Of a stretch of 64,000 bases of DNA, positions 1 to 12,600 are shown piece after piece. The DNA is taken from NCBI GenBank assembly GCA_035041965.1, contig JAPYMA010000850.1, forward strand, positions 25,041 through 89,040, read 5' to 3'. The notes below the pieces were generated by a model. The model was not told the DNA's origin, searched no databases, and worked only from the letters and a program-made list of their open reading frames with translations. How positions within the stretch are numbered: the stretch's first letter is position 1; each line of letters opens with the position of its first letter. The translations under genes and the position numbers were made by a program. This stretch comes from Anisakis pegreffii. Lineage: Eukaryota > Nematoda > Chromadorea > Rhabditida > Anisakidae.

Positions 1-3000
1 GTTTATGTATATGGGTGAAGATTTTGTAACGCCGCAAAGATGTCGACTGCCGAAGAGTTTATTCATGATGAATTTATCACAAATCACTGAGCTGTCGGCG
101 AGATTTGCATCGAGCGGTGTTTGGATATGTGGAAGTGATGCATACTGGCAAGTAAGTTACTGATAATGAAAGTGTTGCCGTTTGGATAGTTTCAAATATC
201 TTCACGAGAATTTTTCCGATGAATTCGCTGAGAATGTGGAGATTCTTGTGAAGTTTCGCGGTATTTCTGCAAGATTCGTTCGATCATTTCAGGTTGATGC
301 GGACGATTTGTTTGAAAATGTATCTGATAAAGTCAGTAGTGATCATTCACTGTCAGTGTTCACATTTCGTGCTGATGCTAAGCTTGCACGAACTCATGGA
401 GTGTATCGCCTGAATGCTCAGGTAAGCTTCAAGCTACTCAAAATATCACATTGTTATGGAACAAGCTCGAGCGTACGCACATGATGCATTGCTGAAATCA
501 ACTGCATAGAGTTTCACGATCTATAGGTTCTGCTGGATCGAACGGTAAAAAGAAATTCGCATATTTCCGGGCAAACCTGAGAAGACGGTTAGCTCGAAGA
601 TCGCAATCCGCCTATTGCTAATATGAACGTATTGATTGCTCTATAGTGATCAATTTGTATGAATGAGCGCGACTGCGCTATCGAATTAAGATAGGTCTAA
701 GTAGATGGCTATAGCTCCTCAGGAAAGCAAAATCGCTCGACAAAATATATGTTAATCTGAATGAGGAGATCCAGCTGGATCGACTGATGTAAAGAAATTC
801 ATATGTTACTGGGTAAACTTGAGAAGACGGTAGCCTTGAAGGTGGCACCCGAGATATTATTAATAAAATGCCTATATCTCCTCAACAAGGCCAAATTGCT
901 CACGATCAGTAAAATTTTTAGTGTTCTGAATTTGTGGCCTGTTTCATCAGAGTATCATAATGGTGCCCTCATGAAGATTTGAACTTGTTGATGAGCTGAA
1001 CAGAGTATTTTTTGTTTGCTGATCGCATGTGGCAAAACGTATTGACGCTGGCCGGAATTGAACCTGCGGCTCTCAGTGTGTTAAGAGTACTGGAATGCTT
1101 GATCTGGAGGCATTTTTCTCGCCTCAGGTCTCTCGAAATGCCATATTTCTGTCTTTTCCGTGATCGGTTTGTCAAACCGAGTCGATCGGTACCAAATTAA
1201 TCGAAAAAGGAGCAAAAAAATTTTCCGCGAAAAAACCCTGATCATACCCCTTACGATCTCAAAATCGGGATTTTCGAGTTGTCATATCTCAGCTCCTGAT
1301 TGATATTTCGAGACGATCTAAACGGCTTTGAGGTGACCTTCACCACCTCAGTAAGACTGTTGCAAGAATTATTCCGATCGACCAACGGAGACCCGCCTCT
1401 CCAGACCCCAAAAACCGCAAAAATCGTCAATTCAGGATTTTTGGCCGATGGAGTCATTTTTTGCAAAGTTCACAATTTTCATACCAATCGAACCGGAAAA
1501 TCCTGTTCCATTCGGTTTTGAAGCATAATCGACGATCGCAATCCGCTCATTGCTAATATGAACATATTGATTGCTCTATGGTGATCAATTTGTATGAATG
1601 AGCGCGACTGCGCTATCGAATTAAGATAGGTCTAAGTAGATGGCTATAGCTCCTCAGGAAAGCAAAATCGCTCGACAAAATATATGTTAATCTGAATGAG
1701 GAGATCCAGCTGGATCGACTGATGTAAAGAAATTCATATGTTACTGGGTAAACTTGAGAAGACGGTAGCCTTGAAGGTGGCACCCGAGATAGTATTAATC
1801 AAATGCCTCTATTTCTATCGAATTGAGACTATCTCCAGAACCGACGAATGACTTCCGTCTGAAAATTCCGTTCCATTTCTGGAACTTGGCGTTACCCATC
1901 AGCAAATTGAATACCATTCTCATAGAACAACACCTTCTCTATCCTATGAAGATGTGATATTATGAGCTTGCTTCTAAAAAATGTACTTACAGGTGACCTG
2001 AATATGATAACCTTGAGTTTCTAATTGCAGAACGATGTTGTCGGAATAGACTACTGCTCAAACAAATATGATACGTGTGAAACATGCGAAACTGTACCGT
2101 TGGTCTTGGCGTTGATATATATGCCTGTTGAAATGGCCAGTCTGTTCTTATTGCTTCATTCCGTTGAACCACTCTCATCATGCACATACTACGGGGTAGA
2201 TTCGGGAAAGGCTGGATTACAGGTCAATTTTTTTTCAAATTCTTTAGGCAAGCTGTTTCCTCCTTGCCAACTTTTGATAAGCTAATGGGTGGGAATGAAG
2301 AAGCAAAGTATTTTTACAATTGAAATTTCCGTGAGCATAAGATATACTCGATCTGAGCGATTGTCTTATGACACCAAATATTTTTAATATTTTTAGTGCT
2401 ATTGTTATGAACGTTATTATTGATAGATTGCTATGGCAGTGGTTTTTAAACGCGAATCTCAATTGTTTGCAGTTATCGATATTTTTCGATTTCATTCTGT
2501 CCTTAACCAATCAATCCGAGTTGTCTGAGCGAAACGATTCGCAAGATGCTAACGATGGGAAGTTGATGGACATTTTAAGCCTTGACTCAACTCTAGATCA
2601 AGACTCAACTCTAGATCAACAACGCACAGCCGTGTGTCGAAAAATTTTCAGTGAACGTTTCTCGACATGCAATGCACACGCATGTATGATAAACTTGTTG
2701 TTATGTAATGAATACGTTTGCACTATGGCTTTTTGCCTCATTCAGATGCGGAAATGAGTCGTTCACAAAATATTATTTGAGATGAAATATTAAAGTTTCT
2801 TGCATCCAAGTTCGAATTTCATGCATGCAACAACCATTTGATGATATTCTCCAATCGACGGCCGTAGTTTCAGGTTTTTTAAAGATCTCAAAATACCATT
2901 ATTTTCAACCGGCAACTGAAGAGAACTTCATTTCATTCTGGCGCAAAATCGCTCGACAGGGCGAAAACACAGTGGATATACATCACATAGCTGAGAAAAT

Positions 3001-6000
3001 CTTTTTGCCTGGTCTCGAGGTGTTCTGATCTCTTATTATACTTCATTGATCTATTTATCTGTCTGCCAATAAATCTGGATTTCTTCGTAACCTCTGAAAA
3101 TTGCATATTTTCAATATTTCTAAATCCTTTAAGATCCCATCTCTTAGAGTCAGTGTTGAGGTCAAGCTCAGCGAATCTCCAAGTGAAGGATCATAAAGGA
3201 CCTCTATTCTACTTGCTAACATTATTATCCATTTCAGGACCAATCTTATTCCCAGAAATCACTCAAAGAATGTTTTGAGATGAACAGGTGTGCATACTAA
3301 CATTCCATCGCTTAATTTTCACTTGTTACATTGATTTTGATTCGTAATTATTTCTGAGATGATTCTAATTCGGTCGCAATGCATCAAAATGATCCGAATG
3401 GAGAGAAGGAAGTCAAAATTGCGATCCTAAGGTTAAGCCTAAGCCTAAGCCTATGAATTCCCAAGAGATTAATTCAAATCGATAGATGACTGACTCACTT
3501 TCTAGAATTTAACTGTGCTCCACATGATGCTCTGCCAATTCACTGTGAAAATACCTTCTTTGAATTATATCTTTCCATAACCAAAATATTTTCTCCTTCT
3601 CTAATGAAGGTTCATTTGCAACTTAAAGAACTCATGCTCTCGGTAAGTGGTTCAATGAAGTCGAAGCAGTTCTCAAAAAGGACGAAAATATAGCACTTTC
3701 ACCAATATACAAGTCAATTTGTTTGCTCGACTACCAGTGCGATCAGTGCCATCGACAGTTACCACAACGAACTGATAAACCATCTGAGCAATTGAAATCA
3801 TCTGATGATCTGCGCTTAAAACTTATCGATCTCTTCCATAAAGGTCCTTGCAAATACCGATATCTTATGATAGATCTGGATTCGGGTTGGGAGAAACATT
3901 TCGGAATGAAATATGTCCACAATAATTATAACGAAGTTTCAATTTGCTGATGAAAGATGAAGTTTTTATAGTAATTTCCAATTCATACAATAAAGTAGGA
4001 GAAAATTTGAACGAATTCACTTGATCCTTACAATTATGGTGTATGAAGATTGAATCCAGTGAGAGTTCAGTGTGTGTTGATCAAGACGATTCCGGAAAGG
4101 CAACTACTCAAGATCGTACGCTGTCAAATGTTGCCGATGTGCTGGCGTTTATGGCCAGTGGCCGAGGGGGTCTACGCACTGGACCGGCAGCAAATCGTGC
4201 CTTTGCATCAGCCATTGAGCTGCTGAAAGACGTAAGGAACATCTTTCATACGAGCAATTGAAAACATTCCTTCCAAAGAGTTCATTCTGCATTTCACGGT
4301 TTGATCCAGTTTCCCAGCAGCTCCTTCCGCATTCCAACAATCAAATTTGCTTCCCATGGTTTCATTGTGCTTCCCAGAAATCGAAATAAGTTGACTGGAT
4401 GTGTTTTTTTGTAGAAATTGTTTTAAGGAGGATTCCAGGCGACTTGGAATTCAAGCTATGCGCAGAGAGCTCACAAACTGGTTACAAACACCTGAAAAGT
4501 TGATTCGTGCAGGTATATGATCGTGCGATTTTTCGTTTGATCATTGAGTTGAACATAAGATTTTTTCATATTCATTCTGTCCATTTTGTTAAGTTTGAGG
4601 TTTGAATTCGTTTGAGGTGTCTAATGTAAGTCAAGTTGTTGTGAATTTGGTTGAAACACAAAAACTAGTCTTATCGAAACTTGATTACTACTATGCAATT
4701 CACTTTCAGCACGGCATTATGAGGCAGCCGCCCAAATTTTCACACGACGCAATGTGATGCGATTTTGTTCGAAAGTATTTTGATATTAATTAATTGATTC
4801 ATTTATAGATTCATTATTCGATAAGCAATCATTGCAATAATACTTTTAAGAAACGTTGCAATAGTTTTTTGTGTAGTCAACTGAATATCAATACATCTCC
4901 ATTGGCATCATTCATTTCAAATAGGCAATGTGATCTTTTTAAAGATTAGAAAGTCTCGCCGATCTTGGAAAATAATTTCATGTGAACAAATCATTTAGCG
5001 ACAACATCGGAGTTATTGAATTTGATTTAATTTTTGCTCATCAAGTGAGAAGTTTACGTCTCTGTTCGGATATCCATCGATTACCTAAAAGCAGTGAGTT
5101 ATTCGTTCTTTTAAGCAACTACCTCTACTTCACAGTTATCCTCCGAGTAGCTTGAATTTCGCTACTCGAGCAGTCCAGACAGAATGTGCATGTCGCATAG
5201 ACCTAGCTGGTGGATGGACTGATACCCCGCCAATCACGATGCAAATTCAACATTCAGCCGTTCTGAATATGGCTATTCAAGTCGATCAAAAGGTTTCATA
5301 AATTGATCATTTCTCGTGATAATGGCAATGACATTGATAGAGCATAACTACATTTGCTTCCATGAGCACCTCAAACATTTTCCAGAAGAAAAACAACTTT
5401 ATCAGCACAGTTTTCATTGTATCATTAATGATAACCGAATGAATTTCTACGAAAGGCCATTTGCACCATTTGCAGAAGCCATTTAAATGTTACGTGAGGT
5501 GTTTAACCGAGAAGTTCGGTATTTTCATCAAGGGACTTGATGTTCACCTGAAAACACCGCAGGAGATTATCCATCTATCAAGTAAACCTTCAGCGCCAGG
5601 TAATTATAATACAGTGAGAAATCTGATTTGAAAGCGTATGAATGGATAAGTATTCGTTGACAAATGAAATTTTGGATAGCCGAGATCAAGCACACTCTAT
5701 TATCTTAACAAATAAAACATGATATCAATTGTGTTAGTTCCTCATCAGCAAAACTTTTGTAAATGAATTGAATGTGACTAAACTGTTCAATATTAATATA
5801 AGGTGCATTAATTTGCGCGACGCTATTGGCATCTGGTTTGGTTAGATCTGAAGACGCAACCCTACGAGATGCTTTCGACAGACATTTTGCACCAAATATT
5901 ATCGGTTTGGAGATATACACACACTCGTCGTTACCTCATGGATCTGGTTGAGTTTTATAGCGATAGCAATTACTTCCTTTTAAGTCTCGCTCGATTTTGC

Positions 6001-7820
6001 AGCTCTTTAAGAACGAACTCATTTATTGTTGTTGTAACGAAATAACGGAATTTACATTTCTGCACATGGATTACTCTCATAAGACACATGAGTAGGATCA
6101 GAAGTATTCAGAGTGCTCTATTTTTCATGTTATTCAAGGTCTCGGCTCAAGTAGTATCCTAGCTGCTGCACTACTGGACGCCTTATGGAGTCTAGTCGGA
6201 ATTCGTTACGAACTGAAACAATTATGTCATACGGTTTGTTGACCAGTTCAATTGCTTTTTGTAATGTTCATGTTCATCTCTATATTTGCAAAATGATAAG
6301 TTACTCGCAAGAACGTGGACAGCCGAAGGCATTTTCTTTTGGATATATATGTTGTAAGTAGGCATTTTCCACCGACAACATATACACTCTATTGATAGCA
6401 GAAATTCTCAAGAATCCAATGATGCAAAGGAATCTGTATGTTACAGGGCAAACCTGAGGTATCAGGTAGATTGAATATGATACCAGTGATATTCCTATAG
6501 TTATGCGTCATTGATTAACCTACAGATCAAATATAACATATAAATGAGCGCCACTGTGCTAGTTGAGATATGGTTTGGGAAGTCAGTCATATCTACATAA
6601 CTAGGCATTTTTCTCCGACAACATATATATTTTTATGATAGCAGAAATTCTAGAGAATCCGATGATGCATAGAATTCTGTATGTTGCAAGGCAAACCTGA
6701 GGATACAGGTAGCTTGAATATGATACCAGTGATGTTCCTACAGTGATGCAATACTGACGAACTTAGAAAAGAAATGCCTGCCTCGATTTTCAGGTTTTAG
6801 TTGTTGAGCAGTTGCTAACAACGGGTGGTGGGTGGCAGGACCAATTCGGTGGAACTTATGCGGGTTTGAAAGTGTCTCGTTTCTGTCGAGACAATGAGCA
6901 GGTGGAAGTGCAGTTGTTGGAATGCAATGCAAAATTTATTGATGAACTCGAAAGGAGACTCGTACTCGTCTATACGGGACGAACACGTCTTGCGAAAAAC
7001 TTACTTCAGGTTCTACATTGTATATTCAGAAAACTGAAAGAATCGCTTGTGATTTGGAGTTGTTTGATGAGTTTTCATTTGTATCATATGAAATTTTTGA
7101 CTCATTTGGATCACGTTCAATCCAGATTTCTTGTAAAGAGGTTCACGTTAAGTGCATAATGTCAAGAAACGATTGCTTTGCGGTAAATCAATCGCTTATG
7201 AGATCTTTATAGGATGTTGTGAGAAAGTGGTTCGCACGAGATGAGCAAATTACTGCCACACTTGAATCACTAGCTGAAAATGCTGAAGAATCTGCGAGAC
7301 TTATTCAACAAGGTCAAATATACTTCAATGAATTGATATTCGTGTCTTTTGGTCTTTATTATCAGCTTTATAATAATAATTATTATTATTATTATTACTA
7401 CTGTTATTATCATTATTATCGTTGTTGTTATTATTATTACTATAAGTGTTATTATGATATGATTTTAACAATTGCTATGTTGACTGTTATCATAAAGTAG
7501 CCATAATTATGAGTATTTTATTTATTAATCATTTTTTGGTTTCATAACTGTTGTCATTGATTCGTTTGGTTATAGGTGTCTTTCCAATGGCACAAGTTGA
7601 ACGTTATTACGAAAGCAAAAAGCGTTTGGCACCTGGTTGTGAGCCGATTTTTGTAAAGAAGTTGATTGATGATCTGAAATCAGCGGGTCTTGTTGAGGCA
7701 GCTTGGTTGAGTGGGGCCGGGGGTGGAGGTTTTCTGTGTGTTTGGCTTATGGATGGCATTTCAAGGGACACTTTGACAGAATATTTGCGCAAGAACGATG
7801 TTAGTTTCAATGATATTTGA
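1..7820 (+). CDS. L-fucokinase (GHMP kinase family), 5' end outside window
   Basis: Phosphorylates L-fucose to fucose-1-phosphate in the cytosolic salvage route to GDP-fucose. The first exon is cut by the window edge. N-terminal fucokinase-domain exons: 2-150 (GVWICGSDAYWQ), about 182-420 (THGVYRLNAQ), about 2030-2222 (CTYYGVDSGKAG), about 2470-2700 (LSIFFDFILSL), then less certain pieces at 2825-3020 and 3723-3950. The linker exon 4043-4230 reads ADVLAFMASGRGGLRTGPAAN. GHMP kinase exons: 4710-4774, 5136-5292 (GGWTDTPPI), 5476-5599, 5803-5946, 6139-6233 (the ATP loop LPHGSGLGSSSILAAA spans this junction), 6794-7009 (TTGGGWQDQFGG), 7213-7312 and 7576-7820 (LSGAGGGGFLCVWL). The order and motifs match metazoan fucokinase throughout. 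Exons in 2700-4000 are the weakest part. The introns at 0.5-2.0 and 6.3-6.8 kb hold repeats. Confidence 0.9.
525..1806. repeat. Direct-repeat-bounded element in fucokinase intron
   Basis: Positions about 601-867 and 1535-1806 are near-identical direct repeats of roughly 265 bp, both containing TGGCTATAGCTCCTCAGGAA. About 670 bp of unique sequence lies between them. The arrangement resembles a small LTR-type or TRIM element, but no coding domain is visible. A third, shorter relative of the repeat end (motif GAGAAGACGGTTAGC) lies at about 530-600. Confidence 0.75.
1044..1109 (-). other. tRNA-Lys(CTT)-like fragment with Pol III B box
   Basis: On the minus strand, 1064-1054 reads GGTTCAATTCC, a good T-arm/B-box sequence. 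About 25 nt upstream is TACTCTTAACA, which resembles the anticodon loop of tRNA-Lys(CTT). The anticodon stem, D arm and acceptor stem do not pair properly, so this is a tRNA-derived relic rather than a working tRNA gene. It sits between the two direct repeats of the intronic element. Confidence 0.5.
2584..2619 (+). repeat. In-frame 18-bp tandem duplication in fucokinase exon
   Basis: GACTCAACTCTAGATCAA occurs twice in a row and encodes DSTLDQ-DSTLDQ, in frame, in the acidic stretch after the LSIFFDFILSL motif. Both copies are identical at the DNA level, so the duplication looks recent. Confidence 0.85.
3434..3453. repeat. Interstitial telomeric repeat (TTAGGC/GCCTAA)
   Basis: TAAGCCTAAGCCTAAGCCTA is just over three units of GCCTAA, the complement of the nematode telomere repeat TTAGGC. 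It lies in a fucokinase intron, well away from any chromosome end visible here. Confidence 0.8.
6335..6750. repeat. Two tandem intronic repeat copies
   Basis: About 6357-6500 and 6603-6745 are diverged copies of one unit, sharing GGCATTTT..CCGACAACATATA, GATAGCAGAAATTCT and TTGAATATGATACCAGTGAT. The segment TATGTTACAGGGCAAACCTG resembles the ends of the repeats at 0.5-1.8 kb, so all may belong to one family. Confidence 0.75.
7370..7450 (+). repeat. (TTA/TAT)n microsatellite
   Basis: Imperfect trinucleotide run of ATT/TTA units inside the second-to-last fucokinase intron. Confidence 0.9.
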
Positions 7821-9621
7821 AATTTGAGTGTTTGATTTAATCGAAATTTATGACAGTTTCATCATTTGAATCAATTTGAATGTATGGATTAGTGCAGAAA
7901 GCTGAAAAAACGTTGATTTGAAGATATTCAACTGAGATTCTTGTCGTAGTATGATGCTTAATTGTTTTTGTTTGCTTTTGACCTCAACCGAATATGAGAA
8001 ACGTTTCTATCAAAGTTAGAAAGCAACTCAAATGCTGATTGGCTGAAAATGAATGCTGGATGGATGCTTATCGAATGGGATGAGTCACACTTACCAACTG
8101 CATCCATAACAGCCAATAGGCGGTGACTTAGGTTACGGTAATGTCAACAACGTCACTACCGTAATATAACGACATTCAGCGACATCACTACAATATTCCA
8201 TTACGAAACCAGACGATTCTCTTAGGATTTCCACTTGAAATTGAATGATATTTGTGATTTCTCTAAAAATTATCTAATCTATGAGTCAAAAGGCAACAGA
8301 CAACGCTGCTGCGGCTTATATTAAGTACTAAATCTAAATTTATGCTCCTGTCAGCATTACTTTGCCTTCCTTTATTTATTAGTTACTGAGTTCATGTTTC
8401 GAATTCATTCCAGGTATATAACAGTGTCAGTGTGCATTCAATCACGATTGATTTCGACCCGTTACATCGTTCATTCGACTCTGTGAATCGGTAGTGATGA
8501 TATGATAAAGACGACTGATTCTATCTATCATTTCATTGAAAGTGATCAATTTTTATGCCGTTGTGATAATATCAATACCGATAATGATAATAATAAATAA
8601 CAATAATGATAATGAAGTGACCGTGATATTTTTAAGTATTGACGAAAACAATAAAGTGAAACATAAATGCGTACATATATACAGAATTATGATTATGCCT
8701 GAAAATTTTTTGAATTTCGAATGTTTATAATAAATAATGAATAATAAAGATTTTAATAATATCACCAACAATAATATCGCATCAATGTTAATGATAATCG
8801 TGTTAATAACCAAGACAATCGCGAACTTAAATAATACAAATTTCAAAAAAAATTATTATTAGGTAAAATTATCAGTGAATTGAATTATCAATAAAGATGA
8901 AATTATTATCATTGAATGAGTAAAAAAGTAAATTAAGTAAAACACCTTTATATTCAGTAAATCAATATGATAATAACGTTTGTTACTTACGCACAAAGAA
9001 GGATGCTGGCAGGGAAGGAAGAATGTAGTGATATTTGTGATATTGGCAACAATATGGAGAGGCATCAGTTACTGATCAAACGAGTAAATAAATTAGCAAA
9101 GAACAAACGATTCAATAAAGAAAACACACACAAACATGAACAAACCATCGAACAAGCGAATCGGAGTACAGTTAATGAAAAGACCCGAGAGAAGCGGCGG
9201 AATAAATCGAAATGCAGACATTATTTAATAACTAATAATAAGAACTTGATTCAGAATCGTTGAGAATAAAAGTGCTCAGTTGATATAATCAATTTCAGAA
9301 AGTAACCAAATGAACCATACAAAACATTAATTCGCTTATCAAGTGGAATCATCAAAATTGAACATTGTAAAATAAATACATCCAAAATCGAATAAAATCA
9401 ATCAATCACAATCTCACAACAGATCAACAATTAAGAATGCGAACAAATGCAATCATTATAAAGTAACCAATTTGTCAATATTTTCCATGCAAACAACAAA
9501 CAAAATCGAAAATGAAATACGAAAATCTCACACAAAAACATTTGACATTAAAATGAAACGTCCAAATAAAAACAATTCAAAAAACGATAACCAAAACGAA
9601 AGTTCAATTCCCACTCCACAA
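7821..9621. other. Intergenic region between convergent genes
   Basis: Lies between the fucokinase stop and the ACAP-like stop. It holds AT-rich low-complexity sequence (ATAATA runs at 8570-8900) and lysine/asparagine-rich chance ORFs such as 8967-9263. I see no splice-consistent exon. It would contain the 3' UTRs and poly(A) sites of both genes. Confidence 0.7.
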
Positions 9622-12600
9622 TCATAATGTTGGATCAACACGTCTGCTTATATCCATCATAACACAATCAACCGTCTCGTCCATTGGATTGTTGAACTCT
9701 TCACTGAACTCATTCCGCATTTCTTGAAGTCGTAGCCTGAAAAATGAACTACTCAAAAAACTCCTTTCATGAAATTTCATTTAGCTGACGACGAAAAATT
9801 TCCCAGTTTTCTAGAAATTTTCAGAATATTATCTAAAATTCAGATCTCGACACAATCTCATCATCCTTTAACGCTCTAACACCGTAATAACTTCCTCTAT
9901 TCACTACTAATTCCATTCCAATTATATCTGCATCATTATCGAATCATACGAATAAACCACTCAAAGAACAATATCAAATCGAAAAAACAATCAGAAAACA
10001 ACTTACAATGTAACAATATCCGCATGTTTCCCTTCCACCGCCAGATCCAACGCCGTCTCACCGTTGCTGTTCTTTAAGTGTTGATCTGCGCCACGTTTCA
10101 TCAACTGACAAACGATCCTGAACATTGCACGAGTCAACAAATCAACTCACAAATCAATCAAAATCCACCGAAAATTTTATACTCTCAAAAAATCGCCTAA
10201 AGTTACAGCGAACTGACTTTTATAAGAAAATGACGACTGTTCGATTCAGTGTCTCAAAACCTTTCTCGTCACCAATCTGTTGAAATTCCTTCACCTCCAA
10301 AAAATCTCCTTTTAGAGCGTTAATTTGACTAGAGATAATTCATTCTTTCTTCAGTTAAATGATCTATCGTAAAAATGTACAAATGCTCTATTTGTATGGC
10401 TGATGATCTTCTGAATATCGCAATCAAATGCCAAAACAACCCACAAAGTATGTGCGTTTGCACTTGCGATATGAAGTGGTGAGTTCATCGAGTCATCTAA
10501 TGAGTTCACTTTTGAGCCATTGAGCAGTAGAAATTCCGCAGCAACTCCTTGATTCTGAAAATGCAATTTGAGAATTCAAAACTGAAACGAGCTGAATAGA
10601 AAACAACTTGCTGAAGATTCTTTCCGAAAACTGAAACCTTCTCAACATTTCGTTGAAAAACTCTCCCAATCATCAACCTCTTCTTGAATTTATAACTGCT
10701 ATCACCCAGTGGCATCAACCTCCTGAACAGTATCTATCTTCAAATCACAAACGAACACAAAAATCGCAACAACAAACATTTTTAATAGCCGTATGCAGTG
10801 CAGTTGTTTTATGGAATGTCGAATGGATATCCACCCCGTGCGCCACTAAACGAGACAATTCAGCGATATCACCGCTTGCCGCAGCTTTGAGAACATTCTC
10901 ACCACATTCACGACTCGTCACACCGTTCGTACCGCTACTACCTTCAATTGGCACCAATAATATAATAAAGCAATTCAGTCATACATTCAAACAACAATAA
11001 CCGAAGTACTGAAGTATAACTATTCGATCATTCGCACAATAATATCTTCACATAAATAATCTTCGCCTACCAGCCACATCCTGTTGAGATTCCTCAATTT
11101 CTGTGTCGGAACCACACGATACAGATACTCGACGTTGCAGCACTTCAACTGCAAATCATGCCGATACATTAAAATATTAAACAAGATCAAATTTCAATCA
11201 TTCAGCCGACGCATAAAATCGATCATTCGAAACTGATTTGTCATTCCAACAATGCATCTGGCGTGTTTGCCTTCTTCACATCAGCCGACGAGAAAACTAA
11301 TGAAAATCCTTTCATTTGCTCACAATTCTCCTCAACATATTGCGAAGAGAAAACCACCTCGTTTCATGTGAAAAGCTGCGGAAACAAAAAAGCAAAACGA
11401 TACTTTCAACTAATAGCAAATACGAACGCACCATTATTCGTAAACAATGGTTCAGGTAGATAAGGAGAGAGACTTTTGCCATGTTTACATATGGATGTCG
11501 TCTCTTTTTCAGATGATTTCAGTCCTAATTTCGAGTCATTTACACATATTGCACAACTCCCAACAATTTCATTCGATGATGGTTTCGCCTGATTGTCAGG
11601 TACTTTCCCTTCAAAATGTTCAGTTGTCAGTTCACGAGCAGAACACGACCTCAGTGGAGCTGAAAAATCCCCACTGAACATCTTCTCATCAATGAAGAAA
11701 TAATAACAATGAAGAAATAATTATGGAAAAATATTTCCTTGCAAACGTAAAAATTCGAACTAACATTTTGCGCTGTTCGTTTTACGCAGAAGACGTTCCG
11801 CGCGCAAGTTGGCACTGTTTTGCGCCCGTTCACGATCCAAACGTGCGAATCTACGTTCCACATACTTCGCCCGAATCCATGCCTCACGAACAAGCCTTAA
11901 AAATTTATCTGTTCCGATGAAAAACTGAAACAAACAAACAAAAAAAAGACGATTCCATCCTCTCTAAATGAACATCCATTCTCTTCCAACTGCCTCGTAA
12001 ACTTTCTAATCACTACTACCACTCAACTGATAGTAGAGAAATCCCAATGAAACAATTGCTCCTACCTTGTGGACGAAGGCTTCGCTTGCGGAGGCATAAC
12101 ACTCTCATCTGTTGGCAAATATGCCAAATAAATGGAGTTCACTAAGCGATTGCCCAGCGACAACATCAATTTACGTTGCTCCAACTCAAACGAATCCATT
12201 GTCAGCGAACGAATCTTCGAGATTTGCACACCAAAACTTCGATGTATACCACAACATTCAATACATAATAACACCTCAAAAACAAACACTCAATTCAATT
12301 TATTTCTAATGTAATTCAACTAAAAATCTCATCGATTCCGCAATGCGATATAAAGCGATAAATATCTTATGCAAAACCGTTATATCTAAAGCGAAACAAA
12401 ACCCGAAAACCACTCCATCAATGAATACAACTACATATTCATCCGTATTGGCTAATCAAACAACAACCCTACATTATTCAAATTCCAATCGCTCTACTAT
12501 TCAATTCTATCTGGTAACTGATTGAATGAGTGCTAACAACTCACACCAATATTAATACTCGCCCATTTCGGCGCATCTGCACCACAATCTGCACATTTAT

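Noticed and set aside
1012..1200. Plus-strand ORF with LAGIEPAALSVLR
   Set aside because: It is the reverse reading of a tRNA-like T arm; no splice sites or homologue.
8967..9263. 98-codon plus-strand Lys/Asn-rich ORF between the convergent genes
   Set aside because: Its composition matches AT-rich spacer, and no homologous motif is seen.
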